Source of the DNA: JABFRJ01 sp031374735
Lineage (GTDB): Bacteria > Pseudomonadota > Alphaproteobacteria > Rhizobiales > Hyphomicrobiaceae
Assembly: GCA_031374735.1 (NCBI GenBank)
Contig: JANMGQ010000227.1
Coordinates: 1 to 64,000, forward strand
Direction of reading: 5' to 3'
Length of the DNA stretch: 64,000 nucleotides
Shown here: positions 51,509-60,903 of the stretch, piece by piece
Layout: each line of letters begins with the position of its first letter
Position numbering within the stretch: position 1 is the stretch's first letter
The notes under the pieces: model-generated
The model's input: the letters and a program-made list of their open reading frames with translations, nothing else
The model's database searches: none
Told to the model about the DNA's origin: nothing
Position numbers and translations under genes: made by a program

Positions 51509-51643
51509 TCAGGCCGACAGACGCTTGCGGCCCTTGGCCCGGCGGCGGGCTAGAACATTGCGTCCGCCGACAGTCGACATGCGATGGCGGAAACCATGGC
51601 GGCGTTTGCGCACGAGCTTGCTCGGCTGATAGGTCCGTTTCAC
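51509..51643 (-). CDS. rpmH: 50S ribosomal protein L34
   Basis: A 44-residue ribosomal protein: from the GTG at 51643, KRTYQPSKLVRKRRHGFRHR and then STVGGRNVLARRRAKGRKRL are the full L34 pattern. GTG is used as the start codon. It is usually followed by rnpA and yidC; here it is followed instead by its own terminator and then cpaA, so the common rpmH-rnpA pair is separated in this genome. Confidence 0.95.
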   Translation of the reverse strand: MKRTYQPSKLVRKRRHGFRHRMSTVGGRNVLARRRAKGRKRLSA

Positions 51644-51782
51644 GACGCGTCTCCATAAAGCAGGCGGCGACAGCGCGCCAAGGACAGCCAACCAACAGGC
51701 GAGGCTCGAAGCTTGCGCCTCGTTCGCAACCACGCCGTTGCTGAATTTGGGTGAGTTATAGCGGCTTGCGATCTGCTGTCAA

Positions 51783-51818
51783 CGCGATCGATCTGGGACA
51801 CGCGATCGATCTGGGCGA
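51783..51818. repeat. 18-bp tandem repeat upstream of rpmH
   Basis: CGCGATCGATCTGGGACA (51783-51800) is repeated as CGCGATCGATCTGGGCGA (51801-51818), and a further CGATCGATTCG follows at about 51830. It lies in the 225-base gap between rpmH and the DUF2948 gene, in the likely rpmH promoter region. No gene is supported in the gap. Confidence 0.8.
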
Positions 51819-51868
51819 CAGATCGGGGGCGATCGATTCGCCGCCAGAGCCATGTCTTGCGAAACGCG

Positions 51869-52312
51869 CTACCCTTCATGCACGGGCGCCTGCGTGGCCG
51901 TCCACACCGCATCGAGATCTTCAAGCTGCACCTCGATGCACTCGACGTCGAACCGCAACGCTTTGCCACCAGCGCAAACGAGGGTGATCTGCCCAGCCGG
52001 CTCATCTTTGCCCGCTGCGGCCTCGAACAGAACCGTCAGCACGCTCACGACCTCGCCGGCGGCCTTCAGATTGACAGCCTGAACTTTGGCGCCGAGCACA
52101 CGCTCAATCCGCAAGGCCGCTTTGCGGCGTCTCGGCGGCGCCTTCAGGTCGGTGAGCGCCGAGGCCCAGTCGAACCGATTGAGCAGGGCGACGAAGCGGC
52201 GCTCCTTCGGCAGGTAAGTCATTTCGCCCACCGCGCCCAAAGCATCCTGCAGATGGGCTGCGAGGATCGCGAGATCCTCGTTGTCGAGAGCAATGAGCTT
52301 GAGGCGTGACAT
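51869..52312 (-). CDS. DUF2948 family protein
   Basis: The 147-residue product shows the DUF2948 pattern: LKLIALDNEDLAILAAHLQDALGAVGEMTYLPKERRFVALLNRFDW near the start and GQITLVCAGGKALRFDVECIEVQLEDL near the end. The family is nearly restricted to alphaproteobacteria and commonly lies next to murA or hisD; neither is here. Function unknown. Start ATG 52312 (MSRLKLIAL); longer frames lack homology. Confidence 0.85.
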   Translation of the reverse strand: MSRLKLIALDNEDLAILAAHLQDALGAVGEMTYLPKERRFVALLNRFDWASALTDLKAPPRRRKAALRIERVLGAKVQAVNLKAAGEVVSVLTVLFEAAAGKDEPAGQITLVCAGGKALRFDVECIEVQLEDLDAVWTATQAPVHEG

Positions 52313-52520
52313 GGGTCCACTATCCATCGGCGACATCCAGCGTGCAGATGTCATCGCCGTAGCACCCTGTCCAGTCGACGCCACCAATTGAGTTCGACCA
52401 TGGGCGCATGGCGGGCGCACGGCCTCATTTCGCGCTCAATTTGCTTCCCAACATGGCTCTTCGATGCCCCGTGTTGGCGGCCGGTTGGTCTTTACAGCGA
52501 TATCATGCGGAGATGGCGAG

Positions 52521-54095
52521 ATGGTGCGTGCGGTACTCTTGGCATTGGCGGCGGTGCCATTTCTGACCGGCAGTCCTGCCATAGCCCAAGCGCCCAAAGC
52601 GGGTGGGACGTTGAGTTTTGCCGTCGTTGCGGAGCCGCCCAACTACGACTGCCACGCGTCAACGACATTTGCGCTGCTGCACCCGATCGCGCCACACTAT
52701 TCGACGCTGCTGAAGTTCGACGGCGCGGCCTATCCCAAGGTGGTCGGAGATCTCGCCAAATCCTGGACCATCTCGGACAGCGGCAAACGCTATACGTTCA
52801 CGTTGCATCAGCCAGTGACGTTTCACGACGGCACCAGACTGACCTCCGCCGACATCAAGGCCAGCTATGAGCGCATTGCCAACCCGCCCGCGGGTGTCAT
52901 TTCTGCGCGCCGCGCCTTCTGGGCCGATCTTGAAGCCATCGACGCCCCCGATCCGGCAACCGTGAGCTTCCGCTTCAAGGTGCCGGTTGCCGGCTTGAAC
53001 GAGCATTTCGCCAACCCCTACAACTGCATCTATTCGGCGGCAAAGTTGGCCGCGAACCCGCGCTATCCCGAAACTGAGATCATGGGCTCCGGCGCCTTCC
53101 GCTTCACCTCTCATGTCAAAGGATCGAGCTGGGAAGGCGCGAGGTTCGAGAAGTACTTTCGCCCAGGTTTGCCGCGGCTTGACGGCTATAAAGCCTTCTT
53201 CGTCAAGAACACCGCGATCGTACCCGGGCTGCTGGGCAGCCAATTCATGGCAGAGTTTCGCGCGCAAAACCCCAAGGAGCGCGATCAACTGATGGCCGAG
53301 GGCAAAGATCGCTTTGTCATGCACGAAGGCACATGGGTTGGTGCGTTGATGGTCATCTTCAACACCAAGAAGAAGCCGTTTGACGATGTGCGCGTACGCC
53401 AGGCCCTGTCCATGTCGATCGATCGGTGGGGCGGCAGTGCGCCACTGTCGAAGATATCCATCCTCAAGGGTGTCGGCGGGGTGCAACGCCCCGGCGCCGC
53501 CATGGCGCTGCCAGAGGCCGAACTCGTCAAGCTGCCGGGCTATGGCAAGGACGCTGAAAAATCACGCGCTGCGGCCCGCCAACTGCTCAAGGATGCAGGC
53601 GTCGAAAACCTGACGTTGCGCCTCGTCAATCGCAATGTCGCCGAGCCCTATACGCCCGGTGGCATCTATGTCGTCGACCAGCTGCGCCGCATCGGCGTAA
53701 ACGCGCAACACGAACAACTCGAAACCAAGCTGTATTTCGACGCGGTCGGCAGCAGCAACTTCGATCTGGCCATCGAGTTCATCAATGACCCGAACGACGA
53801 CCCCACGCAGCAATTCGCCAAGTATGTGTCGAAGAAGATTTCGACGATTGGCTACTCCGGCCACGCCGACGACATGCTCGACGGCCTCTATGAGGCGCAG
53901 CGCCGCGAAGTCGACCCGGCAAAGCGGATCAAGATCGTTCACGATCTGGAACGGCACGCACTGACGCAGGCCTACAACGTGCCGTTGCTGTGGTATCACC
54001 GGATCATTGTGCACGATAAGCGCATCAAAGGCTGGCACTTCACGCCGAGCCACTATGTGCAGCAGGATTTGACCGAGGTCTGGCTGGATCAGTGA
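52521..54095 (+). CDS. Peptide-type ABC transporter substrate-binding protein (SBP_bac_5)
   Basis: Periplasmic binding protein with a signal peptide (RAVLLALAAVPFLTGSPAIAQA) and the SBP_bac_5 fold: GGTLSFAVVAEPPNYDCH, then GDLAKSWTISDSGKRYTFTLHQPVTFHDGTRLTSADIKASYER, and later FNTKKKPFDDVRVRQALSMSIDR. The ATG at 52521 with GGAG at 52509-52512 is preferred. About 524 residues, normal for peptide or opine binding proteins. No permease genes are next to it, while the peptide importer at 14.7-19.0 kb lacks an intact binding protein; a functional pairing is possible but unproven. Confidence 0.9.
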   Translation: MVRAVLLALAAVPFLTGSPAIAQAPKAGGTLSFAVVAEPPNYDCHASTTFALLHPIAPHYSTLLKFDGAAYPKVVGDLAKSWTISDSGKRYTFTLHQPVTFHDGTRLTSADIKASYERIANPPAGVISARRAFWADLEAIDAPDPATVSFRFKVPVAGLNEHFANPYNCIYSAAKLAANPRYPETEIMGSGAFRFTSHVKGSSWEGARFEKYFRPGLPRLDGYKAFFVKNTAIVPGLLGSQFMAEFRAQNPKERDQLMAEGKDRFVMHEGTWVGALMVIFNTKKKPFDDVRVRQALSMSIDRWGGSAPLSKISILKGVGGVQRPGAAMALPEAELVKLPGYGKDAEKSRAAARQLLKDAGVENLTLRLVNRNVAEPYTPGGIYVVDQLRRIGVNAQHEQLETKLYFDAVGSSNFDLAIEFINDPNDDPTQQFAKYVSKKISTIGYSGHADDMLDGLYEAQRREVDPAKRIKIVHDLERHALTQAYNVPLLWYHRIIVHDKRIKGWHFTPSHYVQQDLTEVWLDQ

Positions 54096-54560
54096 AGCGG
54101 CCGTCAGCCCCTGCCGACGTGTTCAGCCACTGATGGCTATCCAAGGCAACACCCCGGCAGCACAGACCCCCATTAACCGTTTCGCGCGATGGTGCTCGCC
54201 ATATGCACGCATCGCGTGCATATGTGATCCGCCTCGACCGGGCCGGGATGTTCTGCAGCGTCCAGATCATAGTCGGGGTGCTGCGAGCGGTCGGCTCAAG
54301 GTCCTAAGGGACGTACGACCCCCGTTCGAACACGTGCTGGGCCGCTGCCCAGCAGAGGGTTGGGCTATGCGCCGGCCTTGTCGAGGGATTTCGCCTCGGC
54401 CCTGTTCGACAGGTGAAGAACGCAGCCAACACGGACGGTGTGAACCGCCGACGACCACATGCCCACTGCCCTGCGGTTCATGCCGCCGTGCCCCGGCCAC
54501 ATGCTTGTTCGCTGCTCGAGGTGTAGATGCAGCACAGCGTCCCGCGAACCGTGCGGGCTA
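54096..54560. other. Gene-poor gap with a 25-bp perfect palindrome
   Basis: No gene is supported here: all ORFs are short or shadows of neighbouring genes. The main structure is the palindrome CATATGCACGC-ATC-GCGTGCATATG at 54200-54224, with eleven-base perfect arms, which could be an operator or a transcriptional pause site. The rest of the gap is featureless. Confidence 0.7.
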
Positions 54561-56165
54561 TCACGCCACGACATCGTCCTCGCTGACGGCCTCGCTCCAG
54601 GGCTGTTCGGGCTCGGTCGCGCCCTCGTTCATACCCTTCGCGCGGCGCACCGCCGAGGCGATGGTGAACGGGAAGGGATACGGTACTGGCTCGCACAGAA
54701 CAGCGTCGAAATCAGCTGTGATGGCCTGGATCGCTTTCTCGCCGAGACGGCGGTCGACGGCGACCGGTCCCATGCCTGAGACATCGATGCGCGGCTGATG
54801 GAAGGCCTGTTCGAGGTCGAATCCGAAGTCGGCCTGAAGCGCGAGCAGCTGGAACACCGCGGGGATGATCTTGCGCCCGCCGCAGCCGCCAATCGCAACA
54901 GTCTCGTCGGGGCCGACCATGATGGCTGGCGCATAGTTGGCGAGCGCGCGACGGCCGGGGGCAATGCCGTTTGGTCCGCCCGTCGGGTCGAACCAGTTGA
55001 TACCATTGTTCATGAGCAGGCCCGTCTTTGGCAGAACGATGCGGGCGCCGAAGCCCGACAGCAGCGTTTGCGTCAGCGTCACCATGTTGCCGTCGCGGTC
55101 GACAACCGAGAGGTGCGTGGTCGACGTCGGCGCCGTTTTCTCGCCGGCGTCGCCCATTTTGCGCATGCGATATGACCAGCCGTGGCGCAGCGCCGAAGCG
55201 TAGGAATGGAAGGTCTTGCCGGTGGGCTTGGCCTCCGGCCGTTTGCGGATGCGCTTCAGCTCTTCAAACGCCATGGCGACCGTCGGTCCACCGTTCAATT
55301 CGGGCAGGACATAGATGGTGCGGCCGGCATAGTTGATCTCGCGCGGCTCCTCGATCACACGCACGTGGTAGCTGGCGAGGTCGTCCTCCGACAGAAATCC
55401 ACCCATCGCCTTGATGTCGGACGCGATGGCCTTTGCCATCGGCCCTTTGTACATGACCTCGGCGCCGTGCTCGGCGATGCTTGCGAGAGTCTTGGCGAGG
55501 TCGGGCATCGGCAGACGCACGGTGCTGCCGGGCAAGGTCGCGATCGGCGGCTGCGGGGGCAGGCCATCGCGCAGGAAGCGTTTGGCGGCACCAGGGTCCT
55601 TGGCGAGATCCGCCATCGACGACGTGATGTTGATCGTTGTGTACCAATCGACGATCATACCTTTTTCGGCGTGTTCGACGGCCGGGCGCACGAGATCGGC
55701 CCAGGCCTTGCGTCCCCAGCGCTTGTGCGCCGTGGCGAGCCCCAGTGGCTGTGAGGGCGTACATACGGCCGTGGCGCCAACGGTATTGCGGTTCTCCTTG
55801 ACCTGCGCCCAGCCGAACAAGTTTTTATCGGCGCCACCCACGACCGGATAGTGCTTGGGATCCAACGACTTCGGCGACACCGCGCCAAAGTCGAGCCCGG
55901 TGATCTTGCCGGTCTTGGCCTCGCGCACCATCATCACGCCGACGCCGCCGGCGCCGCTCATCCAGGGCTCGACCACGCCGAGCGTGAACGCGGTCGCAAT
56001 AGCTGCGTCGACCGCATGTCCGCCGGCCGCAAGCACACGTGCGCCGACCTCGGATGCGATGCGGTTCTGCGAGACCACGATGCCCTTTTTGGATCGTGCT
56101 GACGGCTTAGTCACGACTCGGCGATGAGACTGCGACGGGGATAGAATGGAGGTTATTCTCGGCAT
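54561..56165 (-). CDS. ggt: Gamma-glutamyltranspeptidase
   Basis: Ggt cleaves and transfers gamma-glutamyl groups, for example from glutathione. The precursor is cut to expose the N-terminal Thr of the small subunit: TTHLSVVDRDGNMV around residue 349 is that processing site. Other family sequence includes HAVDAAIATAFTLGVVEPWMSGAGG near the start and APGRRALANYAPAIMVGPDE and GGCGGRKIIPAVFQLL later. There is no clear signal peptide in this frame (start MPRITSILSPSQSH), so a cytoplasmic or alternatively exported form is possible. 534 residues is normal. Confidence 0.9.
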   Translation of the reverse strand: MPRITSILSPSQSHRRVVTKPSARSKKGIVVSQNRIASEVGARVLAAGGHAVDAAIATAFTLGVVEPWMSGAGGVGVMMVREAKTGKITGLDFGAVSPKSLDPKHYPVVGGADKNLFGWAQVKENRNTVGATAVCTPSQPLGLATAHKRWGRKAWADLVRPAVEHAEKGMIVDWYTTINITSSMADLAKDPGAAKRFLRDGLPPQPPIATLPGSTVRLPMPDLAKTLASIAEHGAEVMYKGPMAKAIASDIKAMGGFLSEDDLASYHVRVIEEPREINYAGRTIYVLPELNGGPTVAMAFEELKRIRKRPEAKPTGKTFHSYASALRHGWSYRMRKMGDAGEKTAPTSTTHLSVVDRDGNMVTLTQTLLSGFGARIVLPKTGLLMNNGINWFDPTGGPNGIAPGRRALANYAPAIMVGPDETVAIGGCGGRKIIPAVFQLLALQADFGFDLEQAFHQPRIDVSGMGPVAVDRRLGEKAIQAITADFDAVLCEPVPYPFPFTIASAVRRAKGMNEGATEPEQPWSEAVSEDDVVA

Positions 56166-56297
56166 GGCATCAGGCCTCGTGCGGGCGATTCTCTGTGTAA
56201 CCTACGGCAATAGGGTGCCATTTGCGAATCGCGGATGGCCGCAGGCGCCGGGCAAGCCATCCTGCACTGGCACTCAAGGCCCGCACTCAAGCCTTGT

Positions 56298-56525
56298 GGT
56301 ACCGGCGGGCAAAATTTCTGACCTATCAAGTCCAACGGCGTCATCTGGGAATATGATTACGCGGGGCGCGTGATCATACATCCGGGATCTTTAGCTCCAT
56401 CCGCTTGGCAAAAGTGCCTAACGACGACAGGTAAGGATCCCGGATATGCCGGTCGCGCCTCGGCGCGACGGGCATTCCGGGATGACGATGATCGTTGGTC
56501 AGGCACAAGTTTTGGCCGCCGGTGC
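56298..56525. repeat. ~230-bp palindromic repeat (family D)
   Basis: The ends GGTACCGGCGGGCAAAATTTC and the inverse AGTTTTGGCCGCCGGTGC are complementary over much of their length. Inside lies a strong hairpin (about 56437-56482: CGGATATGCCGGTCGCGCC against GGCGCGACGGGCATTCCGG). The same element with the same internal hairpin is found at 62464-62702, and its right half follows the group II intron at 357-405. It sits between ggt and the CapA-like gene, whose 3' end it nearly touches. Confidence 0.85.
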
Positions 56526-56545
56526 GAGATAATCATCTCGCGAAA

Positions 56546-57973
56546 TCAGCGCAGGTCGCTTTGCGCGGCGTCACGCCAATCGCGACTTTGGGTCGGGAAC
56601 GCAGCTCGAGAGCCTGCGTGCAGCACAGAAGCCGCCTCAAGTGGCGCGGTGGGACGCGCTCGGGCAACCTGTTCGGCTCCGCAGCTCGCGGCGATGCGAC
56701 GCGTGAGGTCAGGTGCTGGCTGCGGCGGCTCTGCGTGCTGGCGGCACATGCTGCCGATGTGGCCGTTGTCTCTTTCGGCCCCCGCTGCGCACCACAGCCC
56801 CGTGCCGTCATCCCGCGCCATGAAGCGCACCCCACTCGCTATGCCGGGTCGATCCAATCCCGCCGCCAAATGGTTCAAGACATTGATCCGCGAGCGACCG
56901 TCCTCGCCTGTGCGCGGGCGGGCCGTTGCTTGCATGTCGGCCAACGTCACGGCCTCGATGGCGCGCACCTCGAAGCGCTCGCCGATGCGGCCAAGATGAA
57001 TGCGCGCCAGCAATCCATAGTCGCGGCAGATGCCGTGTCGCCCCATGTCCTGCATGCCCGGATGCAGCAGATTACCAAGGCCGTAGAACAGGAAGCGCCC
57101 GCTGGCCTGCTGGACGCCGGCTGCAACATGGGCGTGGTGACCTGCGACAATTTGAGCGTCCGCCGCGAGCGCGGCCGAACGCAGGCGCTGCTCGTCAGCT
57201 GCCGAAGGGCGCACCTGCAATTCCATGCCGTAGTGAACCGACAGCATCCGGACATCGCCGCCGGCCGCTGCAAGCGCTGCCGTTGCGTCCGAAAGATCCG
57301 CTGCCGAACCATAGGTCGCCATGGTCGGTCGCGTGGCGGCCTCACGCACGCCGAGCATGCCGCCGCCGATGCCGATGGCCGCGATGTTGACGGCTTGGCC
57401 GCCACGTGTGGTCACCGCGTGGGGCAAGAGCGTTGCACCGCGTCCGAGCCCTATGCCGGGAAAAGCCTGAAGACCGCCTTCTGCCCGGATCAGTTCGAGG
57501 TGTCGCAGTGTCTCCAGCAATCCTGCATCGCCATAGTCGATGGCGTGATTGTTGGCGGTCGACACGGCGTTGACGCCGAGGCCAACCATGTGACGGATGG
57601 CCGAAGGGTGGCTGCGAAAGTTGAAGGCCTTGTCGACGGCCGAGAGGTCCGCGCGATCGCTGACGACCGTCTCGAGATTGGCGAACACGACATCGCCGAT
57701 CAGGAGCGGCTTCAACTCGGCCGTCAAGACATCGAACGGAATAACAGCGCCGTGGCGGCGCGCGCCCGCCGCTGTCGGCGTCAATGCACTGCCGCCAAAG
57801 CCGAGATCGCCACCGATGACGATCGTTATGTTGTCGGAAGCTGTCGGCGCATCGGCCGGCATCTGCGGCCAGATCGCGACGACAGATGTGAGCTGCGACG
57901 ACGACGGCACCTGCGCCGCCGCTGGTGTCCCAAAGACCGCACCTAAAATGCAAACCCGGAAAATAGCACGCAC
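56546..57973 (-). CDS. CapA family metallophosphatase-like protein (PGA_cap domain)
   Basis: The protein carries a PGA_cap domain (PF09587 type): NITIVIGGDLGFGGS, VVFANLETVVSD, GVNAVSTANNHAIDYGDAGLLETL and IVAGHHAHVAAGVQ are the metal-binding blocks of this calcineurin-like fold. Members are linked to poly-gamma-glutamate or capsule handling. The GTG at 57973 is taken as start because AIFRVCILGAVFGTPAAAQV forms a signal peptide; an ATG at 58114 gives a longer N-terminus without homology. Its neighbour ggt also deals with gamma-glutamyl groups, which is a suggestive but unproven link. Confidence 0.82.
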   Translation of the reverse strand: MRAIFRVCILGAVFGTPAAAQVPSSSQLTSVVAIWPQMPADAPTASDNITIVIGGDLGFGGSALTPTAAGARRHGAVIPFDVLTAELKPLLIGDVVFANLETVVSDRADLSAVDKAFNFRSHPSAIRHMVGLGVNAVSTANNHAIDYGDAGLLETLRHLELIRAEGGLQAFPGIGLGRGATLLPHAVTTRGGQAVNIAAIGIGGGMLGVREAATRPTMATYGSAADLSDATAALAAAGGDVRMLSVHYGMELQVRPSAADEQRLRSAALAADAQIVAGHHAHVAAGVQQASGRFLFYGLGNLLHPGMQDMGRHGICRDYGLLARIHLGRIGERFEVRAIEAVTLADMQATARPRTGEDGRSRINVLNHLAAGLDRPGIASGVRFMARDDGTGLWCAAGAERDNGHIGSMCRQHAEPPQPAPDLTRRIAASCGAEQVARARPTAPLEAASVLHAGSRAAFPTQSRDWRDAAQSDLR

Positions 57974-58147
57974 TGACGCCTCACCCACCCGACGCTCAAC
58001 AATAGCGCCGAGGTATTCAGAACGCGCCGGGTCTGTCACCGCAAGCGGCGGAAGACATTGCTTTGCTGGCGCGATGTGTGTCGGCCAGGGCACTATCTCA
58101 GCCAGGGCGTTCATTGGGCCCGTGAACGGCCCTTAAGTGTACGGCCC

Positions 58148-58459
58148 TCAAGCCGCCGCTTTGGAAATGCGACCAGCCGCTGTCCAGGCGGCGACACGGT
58201 CGACGATCGACGGCCAATGGATTGCAAGCCCCGCGCTCCAGATCGACGCTGCGATGGCGACGAGCACATAGGGCGCAATGAACGCCATCATCTCCAGTTG
58301 GGAGGCATGGCTGACGATCCAGCACACCGCAAAGGCGATGCCATAAAGGCCCGCCAGAATTGCAAACGTAGACGGCTGGCGATTGTGCAGCCACGCCGAC
58401 ATCCCACCAAGTGCGCCACCCGCCAAGAAAAAGCCTATGATCTCCGCCATGTCCGTCAT
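58148..58459 (-). CDS. Small hypothetical membrane protein
   Basis: Not recognised. The 103-residue product has hydrophobic segments at about residues 5-20 (AEIIGFFLAGGALGGM), 30-50 (FAILAGLYGIAFAVCWIV) and 58-80 (MAFIAPYVLVAIAASIWSAGLAI). It lies between the CapA-like gene and the DUF4170 gene. The start could be 58459 or 58448 (MAEII). Confidence 0.55.
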   Translation of the reverse strand: MTDMAEIIGFFLAGGALGGMSAWLHNRQPSTFAILAGLYGIAFAVCWIVSHASQLEMMAFIAPYVLVAIAASIWSAGLAIHWPSIVDRVAAWTAAGRISKAAA

Positions 58460-58663
58460 CGCTCCGCGCTTGTGTGTTCTTCATCCGGAACTGGGTATAC
58501 CTCTATTCCCTTCAGCCACTGTTCCTGCGAGCGGCTTGTTTCTAGTCAAGTTTTCAGCACTTTGTTGCCGCAGCAGTCATCAACCCGTGAAGATGTGCGC
58601 CTGTAACTTTTGATTTGCTATGGTATCGCGCGCCTCAAGCGCAAATCAGGGATCAGTTGCACC

Positions 58664-58921
58664 ATGGCCGGCAAGACACATCCAACCGAGCACGCCCCGA
58701 AACAGTTGCTGCATCTGGTCTTTGGCGGTGAACTGACCCACCTCGACAAAGTCGAGTTTGCCGATGTGAGCAAGCTCGACCTCGTTGGCATCTACCCCAA
58801 CTACGCCGAGGCGCACAAAGCCTGGAAGGGCTGCGCGCAACGCACAGTGGACAATGCCCATATGCGCTACTTCATAGTGCACATGCACAGGTTGCTCGAG
58901 CCAGACGAAGGCGGCCACTGA
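58664..58921 (+). CDS. DUF4170 family protein
   Basis: The 85-residue product matches DUF4170: KQLLHLVFGGELTHLDKVEFADVSKLDLVGIYPNYAEAHKAWKGCAQRTVDNAHMRYFIVHMHRLLEP covers the domain. In Rhizobiales this gene usually sits in the lipid A cluster next to an exporter and waaA or lpxK. ATG 58664 is chosen over 58610 because the domain starts just after it. An MsbA-like exporter follows 133 bases later, consistent with that context. Confidence 0.85.
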   Translation: MAGKTHPTEHAPKQLLHLVFGGELTHLDKVEFADVSKLDLVGIYPNYAEAHKAWKGCAQRTVDNAHMRYFIVHMHRLLEPDEGGH

Positions 58922-59054
58922 CGGGTTATCTGTGGCCGAGCGGCCATGCTGATCGCCGCATGCGTCGGTCCGCTCGTTGGCAAAGCCGGCAAATTCGCTC
59001 AGTGGTTCGTTGAGTCGCCGTTCGGCGATGACACTTTGAGGCTGATGGGGTCCC

Positions 59055-60878
59055 GTGGCCGACCAGACGAAACAACCGGACACGAAGGCGCGCAACAAGC
59101 TCGTGCTCGATGAGCGCGTGAAGGGCACGTTGAGCCGGGTGGTGCAAGATTGGGTCGTGCCCCGGAAGCGGTCAATCGGCATTTCCATGCTCGTGGCCGT
59201 CGGACTTGCCGCGGCAACGTCTGGATACCCCGCGATCATTCGTCTGGCTTTCGACACCTTGGGCGCCGGAAAATATGAATACATGGGCCGTGTTCTGATG
59301 GCGATCATGGCCATTACGGTGCTGCGCGGAGCCTTTCTCTTTGCGCATCAGATCGTGTCGAGTGCTCTGGTCATGGGGCTGACAGCCGACCTGCAGCAGC
59401 GGACGTTTCGCCATCTGGTCAACGCTGACTACGCGCAGCTCGTGAACGATCGAACAGGCCAGTTCGTCTCGCGCCTGACCAATGACATCAGCTACATTCA
59501 GGCTGCAGCTCACCAGGCGTTGAACTCGGTCATGCGTGACCTCGTCACCGCGCTCGGCCTGCTCGGTTACATGTTCTACATCGACCCCGTATTGTCGCTG
59601 ATCGTGCTGTTGATCTATCCGTTGGCGGCCATTCCGATCCTGACCATCGGACGACGGCTGCGCAAAACCGCCAAGCGCACGCAACACGAGCTCGGCGACA
59701 TGACCTCTTTGCTGACCGAGAAACTGGCCGGCGCACGACTGATCAAGACGTTCCGGCTTGAAAACTACGCCGCAGACCGCCTGGATCAAAGTTTCAAACA
59801 GGTGCTTGCGCTTCGCCTCAAGGCGGTGCGCCAGCGTGCACGGCTCGGCCCGATGCTGGAGGCGCTGGCCGGTGTCGCCATCGCCGGTGTGATCTCGCTC
59901 GCCACGTGGCGCATTTCGAGCGGCATTTCTTCTGTCGGCGATTTCATGGCCTATGTCACGTGCCTGCTGCTCGCCGCCAACAACATCCGCTCGATGTCGA
60001 ACCTGTCCAATTCGCTGCAGGAGGGTATTGCCGGCGCCGATCGCCTGTATGAGGTGCTCGACCGCAAACCCTCCGTTGTCGACCGCCCCGGGGCCAAGCC
60101 ATTGGTCATCACGGACGGGCGGATCGTGTTCGAGAAGGTCGAGTTTGCCTATAACGAAGAGAAGATCGATCCCGCCTTGCGCGGCGTCTCACTGGTCGTG
60201 CCAGGCGGCAAGACGGCAGCCCTGGTCGGGCGCTCGGGATCGGGCAAATCGACCTTGCTCAATCTCGTGCCACGGTTGTTTGACGTCCGGTCCGGTACAA
60301 TCACGATCGACGGCCAAGACATCCGCGATGTCACCATCGCGTCGTTGCGCGATCAGATCGCCATCGTCAGCCAGGATATCACGCTGTTTGATGACACGAT
60401 CCGCGCCAACATCGCGCTCGGCCGTCTCAACGCGACCGACGATGAGATCGTGGCAGCGGCCAAGGCCGCTGCGGCCCATGATTTCATCATGGCGCAGCCG
60501 CAGGGCTATCACACGGTGATCGGCGATGGCGGCGGGCGTCTCTCCGGCGGTCAGCGTCAGCGGCTGGCACTCGCCCGTGCTATCCTGAAGGATGCCCCGA
60601 TTTTGCTGCTCGATGAAGCCACGAGCGCGCTCGACACCGAGAGCGAACGCCTGGTGCAGGAGGCTTTGCTTCGGTTCACGCGCAATCGCACCACGCTGGT
60701 CATCGCCCATCGCCTGTCGACCGTGCAGCGCGCCGACATCATCACCGTTCTCGAAGACGGCGAAGTGGCCGAGGTGGGCAACCACCACGAGTTGCTCGGC
60801 AAAGATGGCGCCTATGCCAGACTGTGCCGCTCGCAGTTGCTGATCCAGGCCGAAGCGCCAAGCGCCTCGATCAACTGA
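59055..60878 (+). CDS. msbA: MsbA-like ABC exporter (lipid A type)
   Basis: A half-size ABC exporter with an N-terminal membrane domain of about six helices (residues 40-320) and a C-terminal ATPase: Walker A ALVGRSGSGKSTLLN, Q-loop IVSQDITLFDDTIRANIALG, signature LSGGQRQRLALARAIL and Walker B ILLLDEATSALDTESE. The layout and length (607 residues) match MsbA, which flips lipid A precursors, and the DUF4170 gene upstream supports this. The start is GTG at 59055. Confidence 0.88.
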   Translation: MADQTKQPDTKARNKLVLDERVKGTLSRVVQDWVVPRKRSIGISMLVAVGLAAATSGYPAIIRLAFDTLGAGKYEYMGRVLMAIMAITVLRGAFLFAHQIVSSALVMGLTADLQQRTFRHLVNADYAQLVNDRTGQFVSRLTNDISYIQAAAHQALNSVMRDLVTALGLLGYMFYIDPVLSLIVLLIYPLAAIPILTIGRRLRKTAKRTQHELGDMTSLLTEKLAGARLIKTFRLENYAADRLDQSFKQVLALRLKAVRQRARLGPMLEALAGVAIAGVISLATWRISSGISSVGDFMAYVTCLLLAANNIRSMSNLSNSLQEGIAGADRLYEVLDRKPSVVDRPGAKPLVITDGRIVFEKVEFAYNEEKIDPALRGVSLVVPGGKTAALVGRSGSGKSTLLNLVPRLFDVRSGTITIDGQDIRDVTIASLRDQIAIVSQDITLFDDTIRANIALGRLNATDDEIVAAAKAAAAHDFIMAQPQGYHTVIGDGGGRLSGGQRQRLALARAILKDAPILLLDEATSALDTESERLVQEALLRFTRNRTTLVIAHRLSTVQRADIITVLEDGEVAEVGNHHELLGKDGAYARLCRSQLLIQAEAPSASIN

Positions 60879-60903
60879 AGCCCCAGAGCAATTGGGTGAA
60901 GTT

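Noticed and set aside
54133..54798. Possible gene in the gap downstream of the 52.5-kb binding protein
   Set aside because: Crosses the end of ggt, Arg/Cys/Pro-rich, no ribosome site or family sequence.
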